Shown in pieces: positions 1 through 8,064 of a stretch of 14,274 nucleotides of DNA. A model generated the notes under the pieces. That model saw nothing but the letters and a program-made list of their open reading frames with translations, did not search any database and was not told the DNA's origin. A program made the position numbers and the translations under genes. The stretch spans positions 1 through 14,274 of the forward strand of contig DATDVD010000109.1 in the NCBI GenBank assembly GCA_035290065.1. Reading direction: 5' to 3'. This DNA is from DATDVD01 sp035290065 (GTDB lineage: Bacteria; Pseudomonadota; Gammaproteobacteria; Coxiellales; Coxiellaceae). Each line of letters begins with the position of its first letter. The stretch's first letter is position 1.

Positions 1-3000
1 ACATCAATTGGGTGTTACCGCCTGTAGCCACGGTGTTGATAGTGACCACCCGCTCATGACACAAGCGTGCTAAGAAATGGGGGCCGCCGGCTTTAGGGCC
101 GGTACCGGATAATCCTTCCCCCCCAAACGGCTGTACACCCACTACGGCTCCAATGGTCGTACGGTTCACATAAATATTGCCTGCATGAATTTGGCTTTGA
201 ATCGCTTGCACTCGTTCACTAATTCGCGTTTGCAATCCAAACGTTAATCCATATCCCGTATGATTAATCGATTCAATCACGCGATCTAAATGTTCCCGTT
301 TAAAACGAATCACATGCAAAATAGGGCCGAACACTTCTTGTTTTAATATATCAATCGACGGAATTTCATAGGCGCAGGGTTCAAAATAACATCCTTGAGG
401 CGCTAATACATTGTGAGAAATTTGCCCAATCAACTGGCCTTTTTGATCCATCTCATTCACATGGGCTTTCAATCCTTGCAGCGCTTCTTCTTTAATTACA
501 GGCCCAATATCGGTGGATAATAAACCCGGATCTCCCACCACTAATTCTTTCATCGCGCCTCGCAACATTTCAATAGTTCGATCTGCAATATCGTCTTGCA
601 AAAATAAAACACGAAGAGCGGAACATCGTTGCCCACACGAACCAAACGCGGATTGCATAGCATCGCGTACCACTTGCTCTGCCAATGTGGTTGAATCCAC
701 AATCATGGCGTTTTGCCCACCGGTTTCAGCAATAAAGGGTACAATCGGTCCTTCTCGTTTAGCGAGCGTCTGATTAATGCTGCGTGCGGTATCCGTACCA
801 CCGGTGAATAACACACCGCTGATGCGTAAATCCGCCGTACATTTCGCGCCAATAACAGAGCCTTTTCCCGGTAATACATGCAATACTTCTTTTGGAATGC
901 CTGCTTCATGCATCAGTTCTACCACACGACACCCAATTAAAGAGGTGGGTTCGGCCGGTTTTGCAATCACACAATTGCCCGTGACTAATGCACTGACAAT
1001 TTGACCGGTAAAAATAGCCACGGGAAAATTCCAGGGACTGATGCACAGAAACGTACCGCGGCCATGCATGTGCAATTCATTGGTTTCACCGGTGTAGCCG
1101 GCGAGTGGATGCGGCTGTAATTGTTCACGGGCTAGTTGTGCGTAATAGCGGCAAAAATCGACGGCTTCACGCACTTCGGATAATGCATCCGGAATCGTAC
1201 GACCGGCTTCTCGAACAATCAGTGACATTAATTCAGCGTGATGTTTTTCTAACAACTCACCGATTTTTTCTAAATAGGAAGCCCGTTCTTCCACCGGTCG
1301 CGCATCCCATTCGAGATAAGCATTTTTAGCTTTTTCTAAAGCCACTTCCACCTCTTCGAGGGTAGAAAAGAGGGCTTCTCCCACCTGTTCGTTGTGGCAA
1401 CGCGGCGCATAAATTTTAATAGCATTTCCTTTTGCTTTTCCAGTACTCGGGGCTGCTTTATAGAGTTTTTTCTCAAACGCATCCATCGCTTTTTTCAGCG
1501 CTCCCACTGTTAATTCATTGGTTAGATCTAATCCGTGAGAATTTTTTCGCCCACTCGGATAAATATTTTCAGGCAGAGGAATTTGAGGATGGGGAATAGA
1601 CGTATAACGTTCTACGACCATCACTGGATCTTGAATGAGCTCATCGACATCCACGTCTTCATTAATAATACGATTTACAAAAGACGTATTCGCGCCATTT
1701 TCCAATAAACGCCGAACTAAATACGGCAATAAATCTTTATGATTGCCCACCGGTGCATACACACGTGCAGGAATACTAAAATGCTCACTTCCTACAATGT
1801 GGTCATACAACGGTGCACCCATGCCTTGTAAGCATTGGAATTCAAAATCGTTGCGACCTTTCATAATTTCCATAATGGTCGCCACGGTTTGAGCGTTATG
1901 CGTGGCAAATTGCGGATAAATCAGAGAGCCTGCTTCAGCCAATTGTTTCGCGCAAGCAATATAAGAGATATCGGTGGAAGCTTTTCGAGTATAAACGGCA
2001 TAACTTTCTAATCCACGTACTTGAGCGTCCTTGATGTCGGTATCCCAATACGCGCCTTTTACCAAACGAATCATCATTTTTTTGTTAGCACGTTTGGCTA
2101 TATCGATAAGAAACGCTAATACATAAGGACAGCGTTTTTGATACGCTTGCACGGCCAATCCAAATCCTTCCCATCCTTCTAACGAAGCATCGGAAAATAC
2201 CGTTTCAATAATGTCCAACGATAATTCCAGCCGATCCATTTCCTCAGCATCCACTGTTAAATTAATATTGGCCGCTTTGGCTTGTTGACAGAGGGTTAAT
2301 AAACGAGCGGCTAAAGCAGGTACGCATGTTTCGCGGTGAGAGACTTCGTAGCGAGGATGAAGAGCGGATAATTTAATTGAAATGCCAGCGCTATCATATA
2401 AAGTAGAACGTGTCGCCGTAGCAATCACGGCAATCGCTTTCTCATAGGCCTTAAAATAACGATCCGCATCCGCTTGCGTGTAAGCGGCTTCGCCCAACAT
2501 ATCGTAGGAAAAACGATAACCTTTTTCTTCTTTCACTTTGGCCCGTTGAATGGCTTCTTCAATCGTTTCACCCATCACAAATTGTTGCCCTAAAATTTTC
2601 ATGGCTTGATCAATAGTTGTGCGAATAATGGGTTGAGTGGATTTGGAAAACCACCCCTTTAACGTACGCCAGAGCGTATTGGAAGGGCGTTCCAATAATT
2701 CGCCGGTAAGCATCAGCCCCCAGGTAGAGGCATTCACGAATAGCGAATGACTTTTGCCTAAATGACGATCCCACTCGGCTGATGTTAATTTATCCCGAAT
2801 AAGCTCGTCTTTGGTTTGGCTATCTGGGATTCGCAATAAGGCTTCTGCTAAACACATTAGAGCCACACCTTCTTGCGTAGAGAGATCGTATTGATCCATA
2901 AACGCGTCCATCCCCCCCTGGTTTTTCCGGGATTGTCGAACGGCCAATACTAATTTTTTAGCTGTTTGACGAATCCGTTGGCTGGCATCCGGTGAAAAGC

Positions 3001-3109
3001 GTGCTTCTTCCAATAAAGGCTGTAAGCAAGTCGCTTCATCGGCACGAAAATGTTCGGTAATAGCACGTCTTAAGTGAGAGCGGTGAAGAGGGGGGTGATC
3101 GTAGATCAT
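1..3109 (-). CDS. putA: Bifunctional proline dehydrogenase / P5C dehydrogenase PutA (3' end cut by window)
   Basis: PutA oxidises proline to pyrroline-5-carboxylate with FAD, then to glutamate with NAD+, feeding the respiratory chain at the inner membrane. The frame is open from the ATG at 3109 to the window edge, giving 1036 residues, so only a short C-terminus is missing. The proline dehydrogenase barrel lies at about residues 150-470: it contains RLVKGAYWD (W355) and the substrate-binding pair R466-R467 in PYLVRRLLENGANTSFVN. The aldehyde dehydrogenase half (about 530-1020) has the general base E795 in ETGGQN and the catalytic C829 in FGSCGQRCSALR. The protein starts directly with the helical region before the barrel and lacks the N-terminal ribbon-helix-helix domain of E. 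coli PutA. It should therefore be an enzyme only, not an autorepressor. AGGAG at 3121-3125 is the likely ribosome site, with a rather long 11-base spacing. Identification is firm. Confidence 0.95.
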   Translation of the reverse strand, partial: MIYDHPPLHRSHLRRAITEHFRADEATCLQPLLEEARFSPDASQRIRQTAKKLVLAVRQSRKNQGGMDAFMDQYDLSTQEGVALMCLAEALLRIPDSQTKDELIRDKLTSAEWDRHLGKSHSLFVNASTWGLMLTGELLERPSNTLWRTLKGWFSKSTQPIIRTTIDQAMKILGQQFVMGETIEEAIQRAKVKEEKGYRFSYDMLGEAAYTQADADRYFKAYEKAIAVIATATRSTLYDSAGISIKLSALHPRYEVSHRETCVPALAARLLTLCQQAKAANINLTVDAEEMDRLELSLDIIETVFSDASLEGWEGFGLAVQAYQKRCPYVLAFLIDIAKRANKKMMIRLVKGAYWDTDIKDAQVRGLESYAVYTRKASTDISYIACAKQLAEAGSLIYPQFATHNAQTVATIMEIMKGRNDFEFQCLQGMGAPLYDHIVGSEHFSIPARVYAPVGNHKDLLPYLVRRLLENGANTSFVNRIINEDVDVDELIQDPVMVVERYTSIPHPQIPLPENIYPSGRKNSHGLDLTNELTVGALKKAMDAFEKKLYKAAPSTGKAKGNAIKIYAPRCHNEQVGEALFSTLEEVEVALEKAKNAYLEWDARPVEERASYLEKIGELLEKHHAELMSLIVREAGRTIPDALSEVREAVDFCRYYAQLAREQLQPHPLAGYTGETNELHMHGRGTFLCISPWNFPVAIFTGQIVSALVTGNCVIAKPAEPTSLIGCRVVELMHEAGIPKEVLHVLPGKGSVIGAKCTADLRISGVLFTGGTDTARSINQTLAKREGPIVPFIAETGGQNAMIVDSTTLAEQVVRDAMQSAFGSCGQRCSALRVLFLQDDIADRTIEMLRGAMKELVVGDPGLLSTDIGPVIKEEALQGLKAHVNEMDQKGQLIGQISHNVLAPQGCYFEPCAYEIPSIDILKQEVFGPILHVIRFKREHLDRVIESINHTGYGLTFGLQTRISERVQAIQSQIHAGNIYVNRTTIGAVVGVQPFGGEGLSGTGPKAGGPHFLARLCHERVVTINTVATGGNTQLM

Positions 3110-3138
3110 GCGCGTTATTTCTCCTGTTAATAGGATCA

Positions 3139-3144
3139 ATTATA
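3139..3144 (-). promoter_or_regulatory. Candidate putA -10 box
   Basis: The minus strand reads TATAAT here, about 30 bases upstream of the putA ATG and just upstream of its AGGAG site. No convincing -35 hexamer is seen at 16-18 bases, so this may be a weak or activator-dependent promoter. Confidence 0.4.
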
Positions 3145-3182
3145 TACTGATTGGCTTTGAAAATGCGAATGCGTGATTGTTT

Positions 3183-3212
3183 GTAGGGCAGGATACTCAG
3201 CCCCGCCTACGG
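3183..3212 (-). repeat. Degenerate palindromic repeat (relative of the accA/tilS elements)
   Basis: Read on the minus strand, this begins CCGTAGGCGGGGC and ends CCTGCCCTAC, so the outer GTAGG/CCTAC bases pair and the inner arms pair only partly. CCGTAGG, the preceding CCCTC (3212-3216) and the closing TGCCC match the elements at 11481-11561 and 12557-12630. It lies between the divergent putA and ankyrin-like genes. I read it as a diverged member of that family. Confidence 0.5.
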
Positions 3213-3288
3213 AGGGTTCTTAAGGTTTTTTTAAGGTAATAGATGTAAAATATCGGTTAGGTAATAAGAAACTAACAAGAGGTTTATT

Positions 3289-4281
3289 ATGGCAAGAGGT
3301 TTGTTTGGGTATTGTTTTGGTGGTAGGCCTGGAAGAGGTCAGGCGGCACAAACTACCGGTGCTGCTGCTAGTGCAGCGGGCGCTGGAGCAGAAGCTATAC
3401 ACGAAATACCTGCTGTCATTTCCCGAGCTATCCATCGGCAGAATGAAAAAGATCGTTCTCGGTTGGAAAACTTATTTCGTGATTTAGAACGTCGAGCCGA
3501 TCGATACGGTCAGGGATATATTGAGAGGGTTCTTTCCTCCAAACCCGAGCAGAAACGCTTTGAAGAAATTCTTGGTCGTCTCTTGCAAAGAGATAATGGA
3601 TGGGAAACAGTTAAAAGCTTTTTCTTATCAGGCAGGCATAAAATGACACGAAGGCAATTTGGGGTGATCAAGCAATTGGCTCACTTCGTTGTGAAAAACA
3701 CCGAGGCTGGAATCGGTAAAAAATATCTTTCCCCGGAGAAATTTATAGCGTTTCTGCAAGAAATGGCAGGCAAAAGATTTAAGGTGCCTGGATTCCTAAT
3801 AGGGGTTGCCGCAGAGGCAGGTAATACTCCTTATGTGGAATACCTCTGTCAAACACATCACTCAGACCTTCGCCTTGATGATTTCGGATTTGCGCCAACG
3901 GTATTGGGCAGGGTCATCCAATGTGCTCCTCTATGGCGCGTACAAGAAATAACAAAGGAATTATTAAAAGCAGGTGCTGATCCAAGTGCAGGTTATCCTT
4001 TTCATGCTCCTCTATATCTATTAGCTTCTCAATATTGCCAGACTTCGGGAAGTGAGCATGACTATTATGTGTATTTTGACATAGCCTCCCTCTTAATTAA
4101 GAGTGGGGCTGATGTAGAAGCGGCCCGCCTTTTAGCAGAGCGAGCAGGTGAGACAGCCATGGCCGCCATTATTACTGCGTGGAAGGAACGTTACGACCAG
4201 GATCTTGCATTTACAGGTAGAGGACCTGCTGAACCTGCTGCCACTTCTGTGGGCGCAGGCACAGGGTTAAGAATTAGATAA
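3289..4281 (+). CDS. Ankyrin-repeat-like protein with Gly/Ala-rich N-terminus, candidate effector
   Basis: The protein has 330 residues and I recognise no enzyme family. Residues 1-35 are rich in Gly and Ala (GLFGYCFGG, GAAASAAGAGAEA). Residues 45-165 are charged and helical. Residues about 170-280 look like degenerate ankyrin repeats: IGVAAEAGNTPYVEYLC, then ITKELLKAGADPSAG and IASLLIKSGADVEAA, each with the typical LLxxGAD turn and helical pairs between. The tail (from about 308) is again Ala/Gly/Thr rich. No signal peptide or membrane segment is visible. AAGAGG stands 7 bases before the ATG. The gene is monocistronic: putA is divergent upstream, unknown A is convergent downstream, and a terminator-like hairpin follows the stop. 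In Legionella and Coxiella, ankyrin proteins are often type IV effectors; that role here is inference. Confidence 0.75.
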   Translation: MARGLFGYCFGGRPGRGQAAQTTGAAASAAGAGAEAIHEIPAVISRAIHRQNEKDRSRLENLFRDLERRADRYGQGYIERVLSSKPEQKRFEEILGRLLQRDNGWETVKSFFLSGRHKMTRRQFGVIKQLAHFVVKNTEAGIGKKYLSPEKFIAFLQEMAGKRFKVPGFLIGVAAEAGNTPYVEYLCQTHHSDLRLDDFGFAPTVLGRVIQCAPLWRVQEITKELLKAGADPSAGYPFHAPLYLLASQYCQTSGSEHDYYVYFDIASLLIKSGADVEAARLLAERAGETAMAAIITAWKERYDQDLAFTGRGPAEPAATSVGAGTGLRIR

Positions 4282-4305
4282 TTTATTTCAAGGCAGATTG
4301 TAGCG

Positions 4306-4364
4306 CGGGTCGTGGATGAGGATTCATAGTGGTCCTTATTCGCGCACCCGGCATATTCTTTTTC
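4306..4364 (+). terminator. Hairpin plus T-rich tract after the ankyrin-like gene
   Basis: The arms CGGGTCGTGGATGAGGA (4306-4322) and TCCTTATTCGCGCACCCG (4333-4350) pair through about 16 bases, with several G-U pairs and one bulge. They enclose a loop of about 10 bases, and TTCTTTTTC follows at 4357. Its position, 25 bases after the stop, fits an intrinsic terminator for the plus-strand gene. The size and G-U content also fit an old palindromic repeat. Confidence 0.55.
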
Positions 4365-4462
4365 ATGTTTAACCTATTTCTAATTTTGGGGATACTTTTT
4401 TCCTCTCCTCCTATTTTCCAATATTTTCGTCAAGTCTTTTCTCTGATAAAGGCTACTTGGTT

Positions 4463-5017
4463 TTAAGAAGAAGGACCGGGCTGTGCAGATCTTGCACCTT
4501 CACCTTTATGAGCACTCGCATCTATAGCTGCTGCTGCCCCCGGGGCCTGCGCCAGCACAGGTGCTGGCGCAGGCACACCTGCACCTCTTGCAGCTACAGT
4601 TGCACTGCTTGGTGTTCTTCTAGATGCTAGAAGTGTAGGAGGTGCAGTGACTATAGACACGGCTATTCGTACACCTGGTTCATCCTTTTTCTTATTTAAT
4701 ACTGCTCTGATCCGTGTGATACTGTCTCCCTCTCCCATGTTTTCTAAGAGTTTTACCAGCCCTTCCGTCATCCTGCTTGCTGCCATTTGTTCTGTCAAAG
4801 CGAGGGCACGGCTAGCAGTAATGTATAAACCTCTATATAATTTCGGTTTCCGAGCAGCGTCAATATAATAAAGATCCAAAGAGGGCTTGCTACTAGGAGA
4901 AGTGGTAAGTCTTAGCTCCCATTGTTTGCTATCGGGTATAATGATTAACAGAAGCCAACTTTCTTCGGGTGAAGAGGCTAACGACCCTGGGTTTTCTGTA
5001 GATTTGGCTTCTTGCAT
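4463..5017 (-). CDS. Unknown protein A, member of the three-gene paralogous family
   Basis: The protein has 184 residues and matches no family I know. Residues 33-125 are related to B (8548-9498) and C (9509-10093): WELRL at 33, then a helix with LTEQMAASRMTEGLVKLLEN and MG (to residue 95), then RIRAVL and the strand VRIAVSIVT. From about residue 126 the tail is low-complexity Ala/Pro/Ser/Thr and contains a perfect DNA palindrome. There is no signal peptide; a hydrophobic strand (WLLLIII, 21-27) precedes the domain. AGGAAGG precedes the ATG by 7 bases. The start lies 34 bases after the stop of the MFS gene on the same strand, so the two may be cotranscribed. The soluble domain with a disordered tail suggests a secreted or regulatory protein, but function is unknown. 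Confidence 0.75.
   Translation of the reverse strand: MQEAKSTENPGSLASSPEESWLLLIIIPDSKQWELRLTTSPSSKPSLDLYYIDAARKPKLYRGLYITASRALALTEQMAASRMTEGLVKLLENMGEGDSITRIRAVLNKKKDEPGVRIAVSIVTAPPTLLASRRTPSSATVAARGAGVPAPAPVLAQAPGAAAAIDASAHKGEGARSAQPGPSS
4545..4574. repeat. Perfect 14-bp-arm palindrome inside the tail of unknown A
   Basis: GCCTGCGCCAGCAC (4545-4558) and GTGCTGGCGCAGGC (4561-4574) are exact reverse complements around a 2-base centre. The sequence codes for the PAPVLAQAPG part of the A tail. The 2-base centre recalls the accA/tilS elements, but the arm sequence is different. Confidence 0.85.
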
Positions 5018-5051
5018 GATAATTACCTTCCTCTCTAGTTAATTAATAAAA

Positions 5052-6317
5052 TTAATACTCCGCTTTGCCATGCGTTTCTTTAATTAACGCAAAGCTGGTT
5101 AAAAGACCTAGGGCGTTGCAGATAGGAATGACGGAAAGACCAATGCGAAAATGGGTAAGATCATAGGACTTCACACCACTGACAATATTGCCTGTCCATA
5201 AACTATCCATAATGAAACCTACGAGGGGTAGTAATAACAAGCCTCCCAATAACGTGGCCATATTATTAAAGCCCACGCCGGATCCCTGGCATCGAGGAGG
5301 ATTAAGGTCGTGAATCAATCCAAACGTCACCGTCATGGCAGAAGCAGAGGCTCCATATACAAATAACACTACAAATAAAAGGGCATACGGGAGATGAAAA
5401 TAAAGTAATAAAATAGAAGAGACCACGGCCATCGCACTTCCAAATAATAAAGGCGTTCGGCGTGAGTTAATATGAGCGGACCACCACCCATGAAAAGGCC
5501 CGCCAATCATAATGCCTACCCAAATCACAGAGGTCCATGTCGCGGCTGTAACCGCGTTGATCGCATAGGCAGCTTGTAAATGAGCGACGCCCCAAAATTC
5601 TGCGTAGATAGAAACGGGTCCCCACAAGCTAAATGCCAATAAGGCGGCACACCAATTTTGAGGTTTTTTCAATACTTCTTTTAAAGCATTCCGCATTTTG
5701 TGATGGGGTTCGTATTCGATATGAAAATTGGGCGGTGCATTGCGAATCACTAACCAAAATAAAATAGCTAATACAAAACCCAGCACATTAATAATATGAA
5801 GCCCTTCTTGCCATCCAAAGCGCTGGACCAGGAGAGCAATAGGCCGCTCTCCCACAATGGCTCCAATACAGCCTAGCACTTGTACAAAGCCCGCCGTCAT
5901 GGCGAAATACCGGCTAGTTAACCAGCGTGCGGCGAGAACTAAAGCGCCCACGTAAGCAAAAGATGCCGTGAATCCAATGAGAAAACGAGCGACTCCCGCC
6001 ACATAAACATTATGCGTAGAGGCAAATGCCACGGCGGCGCACGCACAGACAAAAACGCTCAAGGCCATTAAGTGTCGAGCATTAAACCGATCCAACAGCA
6101 TACCGACGGGAATTTGCATGGGCGCATAGCCCCAATAAAATAAAGAGGCCAAGATGCCTAAGCCGGAGGCTCCAATGTGGAATTCACGCATTAATTCCGT
6201 GGTCATGATTTGAGGAGCTACGCGCAGGCCATATTCGAAAAAATAGAAAAGCGAAGCCACAATGACAATGGCGTAAGGCTGAATTTTGGTGTAAGCGTGT
6301 TTAGACATACTGGCCAT
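5052..6317 (-). CDS. Major facilitator superfamily transporter, about 12 membrane segments
   Basis: This 421-residue inner-membrane secondary transporter has hydrophobic segments throughout and a charged central loop near residues 200-215 (RNAPPNFHIEYEPHHK) between two six-helix halves. The loop after helix 2 carries the MFS motif GMLLDRFNARH (72-82, with D76 and R77). The opening (ASLFYFFEYGLRVAPQIMTTEL) resembles MFS carriers common in Legionella and Coxiella, including the Pht-type amino-acid carriers; that is my inference, and the substrate cannot be read from sequence. Start is the ATG at 6317; an in-frame ATG nine bases later is an alternative, and neither has a clear ribosome site. It is divergent from trhO and is followed closely by unknown A. 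Confidence 0.85.
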   Translation of the reverse strand: MASMSKHAYTKIQPYAIVIVASLFYFFEYGLRVAPQIMTTELMREFHIGASGLGILASLFYWGYAPMQIPVGMLLDRFNARHLMALSVFVCACAAVAFASTHNVYVAGVARFLIGFTASFAYVGALVLAARWLTSRYFAMTAGFVQVLGCIGAIVGERPIALLVQRFGWQEGLHIINVLGFVLAILFWLVIRNAPPNFHIEYEPHHKMRNALKEVLKKPQNWCAALLAFSLWGPVSIYAEFWGVAHLQAAYAINAVTAATWTSVIWVGIMIGGPFHGWWSAHINSRRTPLLFGSAMAVVSSILLLYFHLPYALLFVVLFVYGASASAMTVTFGLIHDLNPPRCQGSGVGFNNMATLLGGLLLLPLVGFIMDSLWTGNIVSGVKSYDLTHFRIGLSVIPICNALGLLTSFALIKETHGKAEY

Positions 6318-6335
6318 TCTAAAATCAATTTTTTC

Positions 6336-6341
6336 ATTATA
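6336..6341 (-). promoter_or_regulatory. Candidate -10 box for the MFS gene
   Basis: The minus strand reads TATAAT about 19 bases upstream of the ATG at 6317. No clear -35 is seen. It lies back to back with the candidate trhO boxes at 6366 and 6386, so the two promoters would share a compact divergent region. Confidence 0.4.
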
Positions 6342-6365
6342 CGCGATGCATACGAATTGGGTAGC

Positions 6366-6391
6366 TATAATCTAAAGCTTTTTGGTATACT
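6366..6391 (+). promoter_or_regulatory. Candidate trhO promoter (-10 boxes)
   Basis: Two possible -10 boxes precede trhO: a perfect TATAAT at 6366-6371, and TGGTATACT at 6383-6391, an extended -10 that needs no strong -35. The second would give a leader of about 15-18 bases, just covering the GAGGTAAG ribosome site. No good -35 supports the first. Confidence 0.45.
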
Positions 6392-6413
6392 TCGGCGCAC
6401 TTGAGGTAAGCCC

Positions 6414-7277
6414 ATGAACGAACTAAGAATTGTTAACCTTTCTGCTTATAAATTTATTGCTCTTTCAGAAGCCGATCTTCCCCTATGGCGTGAAAAATTG
6501 TTGGGAGAGGCCAATACTCTTTCTTTGAAAGGTACCGTATTGATCAGTACGGAAGGTATCAATGTATTTGTAGCAGGGCCTCGGGAATCCGTCGATGCGT
6601 TTAAACAGTATTTAGACTCCATCGAGCTTTTTGCCGAACTGCCTTATAAAGAAAGCTTGTCTCACGACCGTCCGTTTACGCGCATGTTGGTTCGTATTAA
6701 AAAAGAAATTATTCCGATGAGTATTGATTCCGTGAAGCCGGGTGAAAAAACAGCCCACCATTTGGATCCACGCGAATTCAAACAATGGTATGAAGAAGGG
6801 AAAGACATGATCGTATTGGACACTCGAAACGATTATGAGATTCGGTTAGGCACGTTTGATCAAGCGATTCATTTAAATATTAAAAATTTCCGTGAATTTC
6901 CCGAAGCCTTAAATCAATTGCCGGAAGCTTTCAAAGAAAAACCCGTGGTTACGTTTTGCACCGGCGGTATTCGGTGTGAAAAAGCGGCAGAATTAATGGC
7001 GCAAAACGGTTTCAAGGAAGTGTATCAATTAGACGGTGGTATTTTGAAATATTTTGAAGAGTGTGGGGATCATCACTATCACGGCGAATGTTTTGTGTTT
7101 GATAAGCGGGTAGCAGTGGATGCGTCGTTAAAGGAGACTCATACGGTTCAATGTTATGCGTGCCGCTCACCGATTACCGTTGAAGAACAAACGTCCTGTG
7201 AAGGCCGTTGTCCCTATTGTGGCCATACCGAATTCTTAAAAGCATTAGCCCATCCAAAAGGCGAGCAAGCCCATTAA
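6414..7277 (+). CDS. trhO: tRNA uridine(34) hydroxylase TrhO, rhodanese family (YceA)
   Basis: TrhO (formerly YceA) carries out oxygen-dependent 5-hydroxylation of uridine 34 in tRNA anticodons, the first step towards cmo5U/mo5U. The protein has 287 residues. The N-terminal ferredoxin-like domain (1-95) contains KGTVLISTEGINVFVAG. The rhodanese domain (about 118-220) carries the active loop CTGGIRCEKA with C182 as the expected catalytic cysteine and C188 six residues later. The C-terminus holds CYAC (247-250) and CPYC (266-269), a likely zinc-binding quartet typical of the family. It is shorter than E. coli TrhO (about 350), mainly after the CxxC pairs. The start is fixed by GAGGTAAG at 6403-6410, a few bases before the ATG. 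The last 33 bases overlap the convergent ZIP gene. Confidence 0.93.
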   Translation: MNELRIVNLSAYKFIALSEADLPLWREKLLGEANTLSLKGTVLISTEGINVFVAGPRESVDAFKQYLDSIELFAELPYKESLSHDRPFTRMLVRIKKEIIPMSIDSVKPGEKTAHHLDPREFKQWYEEGKDMIVLDTRNDYEIRLGTFDQAIHLNIKNFREFPEALNQLPEAFKEKPVVTFCTGGIRCEKAAELMAQNGFKEVYQLDGGILKYFEECGDHHYHGECFVFDKRVAVDASLKETHTVQCYACRSPITVEEQTSCEGRCPYCGHTEFLKALAHPKGEQAH

Positions 7278-8012
7278 GGCCATGCCGATAAAGGTCATCG
7301 TGATCAAGGGTAATTGTTGTTTACTGTCAAATTTGTTTAATAAATTTTCCACTAAATGAACACCGCCAATGTATAAGAACGTACCGGCTGCAAGCGCGTT
7401 AAAATACGCAATAACGCGGCTTTGATCCAGCGTATGCTGTGTATTTAATAAATACGCACTGAATAAAATACCCAGGGGTGTTGCTGCTGCAAACACCAAA
7501 AACGCTGTGCTCATCTGCAACGTGGGCACGCGTTTTTCAATAAAACTCATCACCAACGCAAAAGCCGCACACGATTTATGCATTAAAATCGCGGATAAAA
7601 CCAGCATGACTTCATAATACGTATTGCCTAATCCCAATACACTGCCTTCAATAAAGGAGTGGATAGAAAGTAAGGTTGCCAATAAAAAGGCGTTGAACGA
7701 GGTTAATCGATGGCGGTCAGGAGCGACTAAATTAAGCGCCCATTTTTCTAAGAACAATAACAGGCCTAGGCCTACCAATGTCCACAATCCCGCATAGAAA
7801 TAACTTTCCAACAATAAATGTTTTTTAAAGCTGTGAGCACTTTCGGGAATTAAATGAAATAACGCGACACCAATAAAAATACCATTCGCTAACGCATGCG
7901 CGGTAGGCAAAATATGCTTATGCTTCGTCATTCTCGCCGATGCAAACCCGGATATTACCGTGATCAGGAAAATACACGCTGCTGCAAAAATTTTAATGGC
8001 TAACAAAGACAT
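7245..8012 (-). CDS. ZIP-family divalent metal (zinc/iron) transporter
   Basis: ZIP proteins import zinc or iron into the cytoplasm across the inner membrane. This one has 255 residues and about eight membrane segments. Family marks are HLIPE (53-57) in helix 2, HSFIEG (118-123) in helix 4, whose His and Glu line the metal site, and HKSCAAFAL (145-153) in helix 5. The HSxxEG plus HKxxxAFxL form resembles the eukaryotic ZIP1-3 group more than E. coli ZupT (HNxPEG), so a eukaryote-like subfamily is possible. AAGTFLYIGGVHLVE near residue 208 is also typical. The 3' end overlaps trhO by 33 bases on the opposite strand. The upstream acidic-protein gene is on the same strand, with 52 bases between, so cotranscription is possible. 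No good ribosome site precedes the ATG. Confidence 0.9.
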   Translation of the reverse strand: MSLLAIKIFAAACIFLITVISGFASARMTKHKHILPTAHALANGIFIGVALFHLIPESAHSFKKHLLLESYFYAGLWTLVGLGLLLFLEKWALNLVAPDRHRLTSFNAFLLATLLSIHSFIEGSVLGLGNTYYEVMLVLSAILMHKSCAAFALVMSFIEKRVPTLQMSTAFLVFAAATPLGILFSAYLLNTQHTLDQSRVIAYFNALAAGTFLYIGGVHLVENLLNKFDSKQQLPLITMTFIGMALMGLLAFWMG

Positions 8013-8064
8013 GGCGCGATATTACGTGAAATAGGGGAAGAAAAAAAGTGGGATAATAAACGGG

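Noticed and set aside
513..1329. Short plus- and minus-strand frames over 513-1329
   Set aside because: All lie inside the continuous PutA aldehyde dehydrogenase frame and read as antisense noise.
3220..3251. Promoter for the ankyrin-like gene (TTAAGG and TAAAAT)
   Set aside because: The spacing is 20 bases and the -35 match is poor. A promoter must exist nearby, but I cannot place it.
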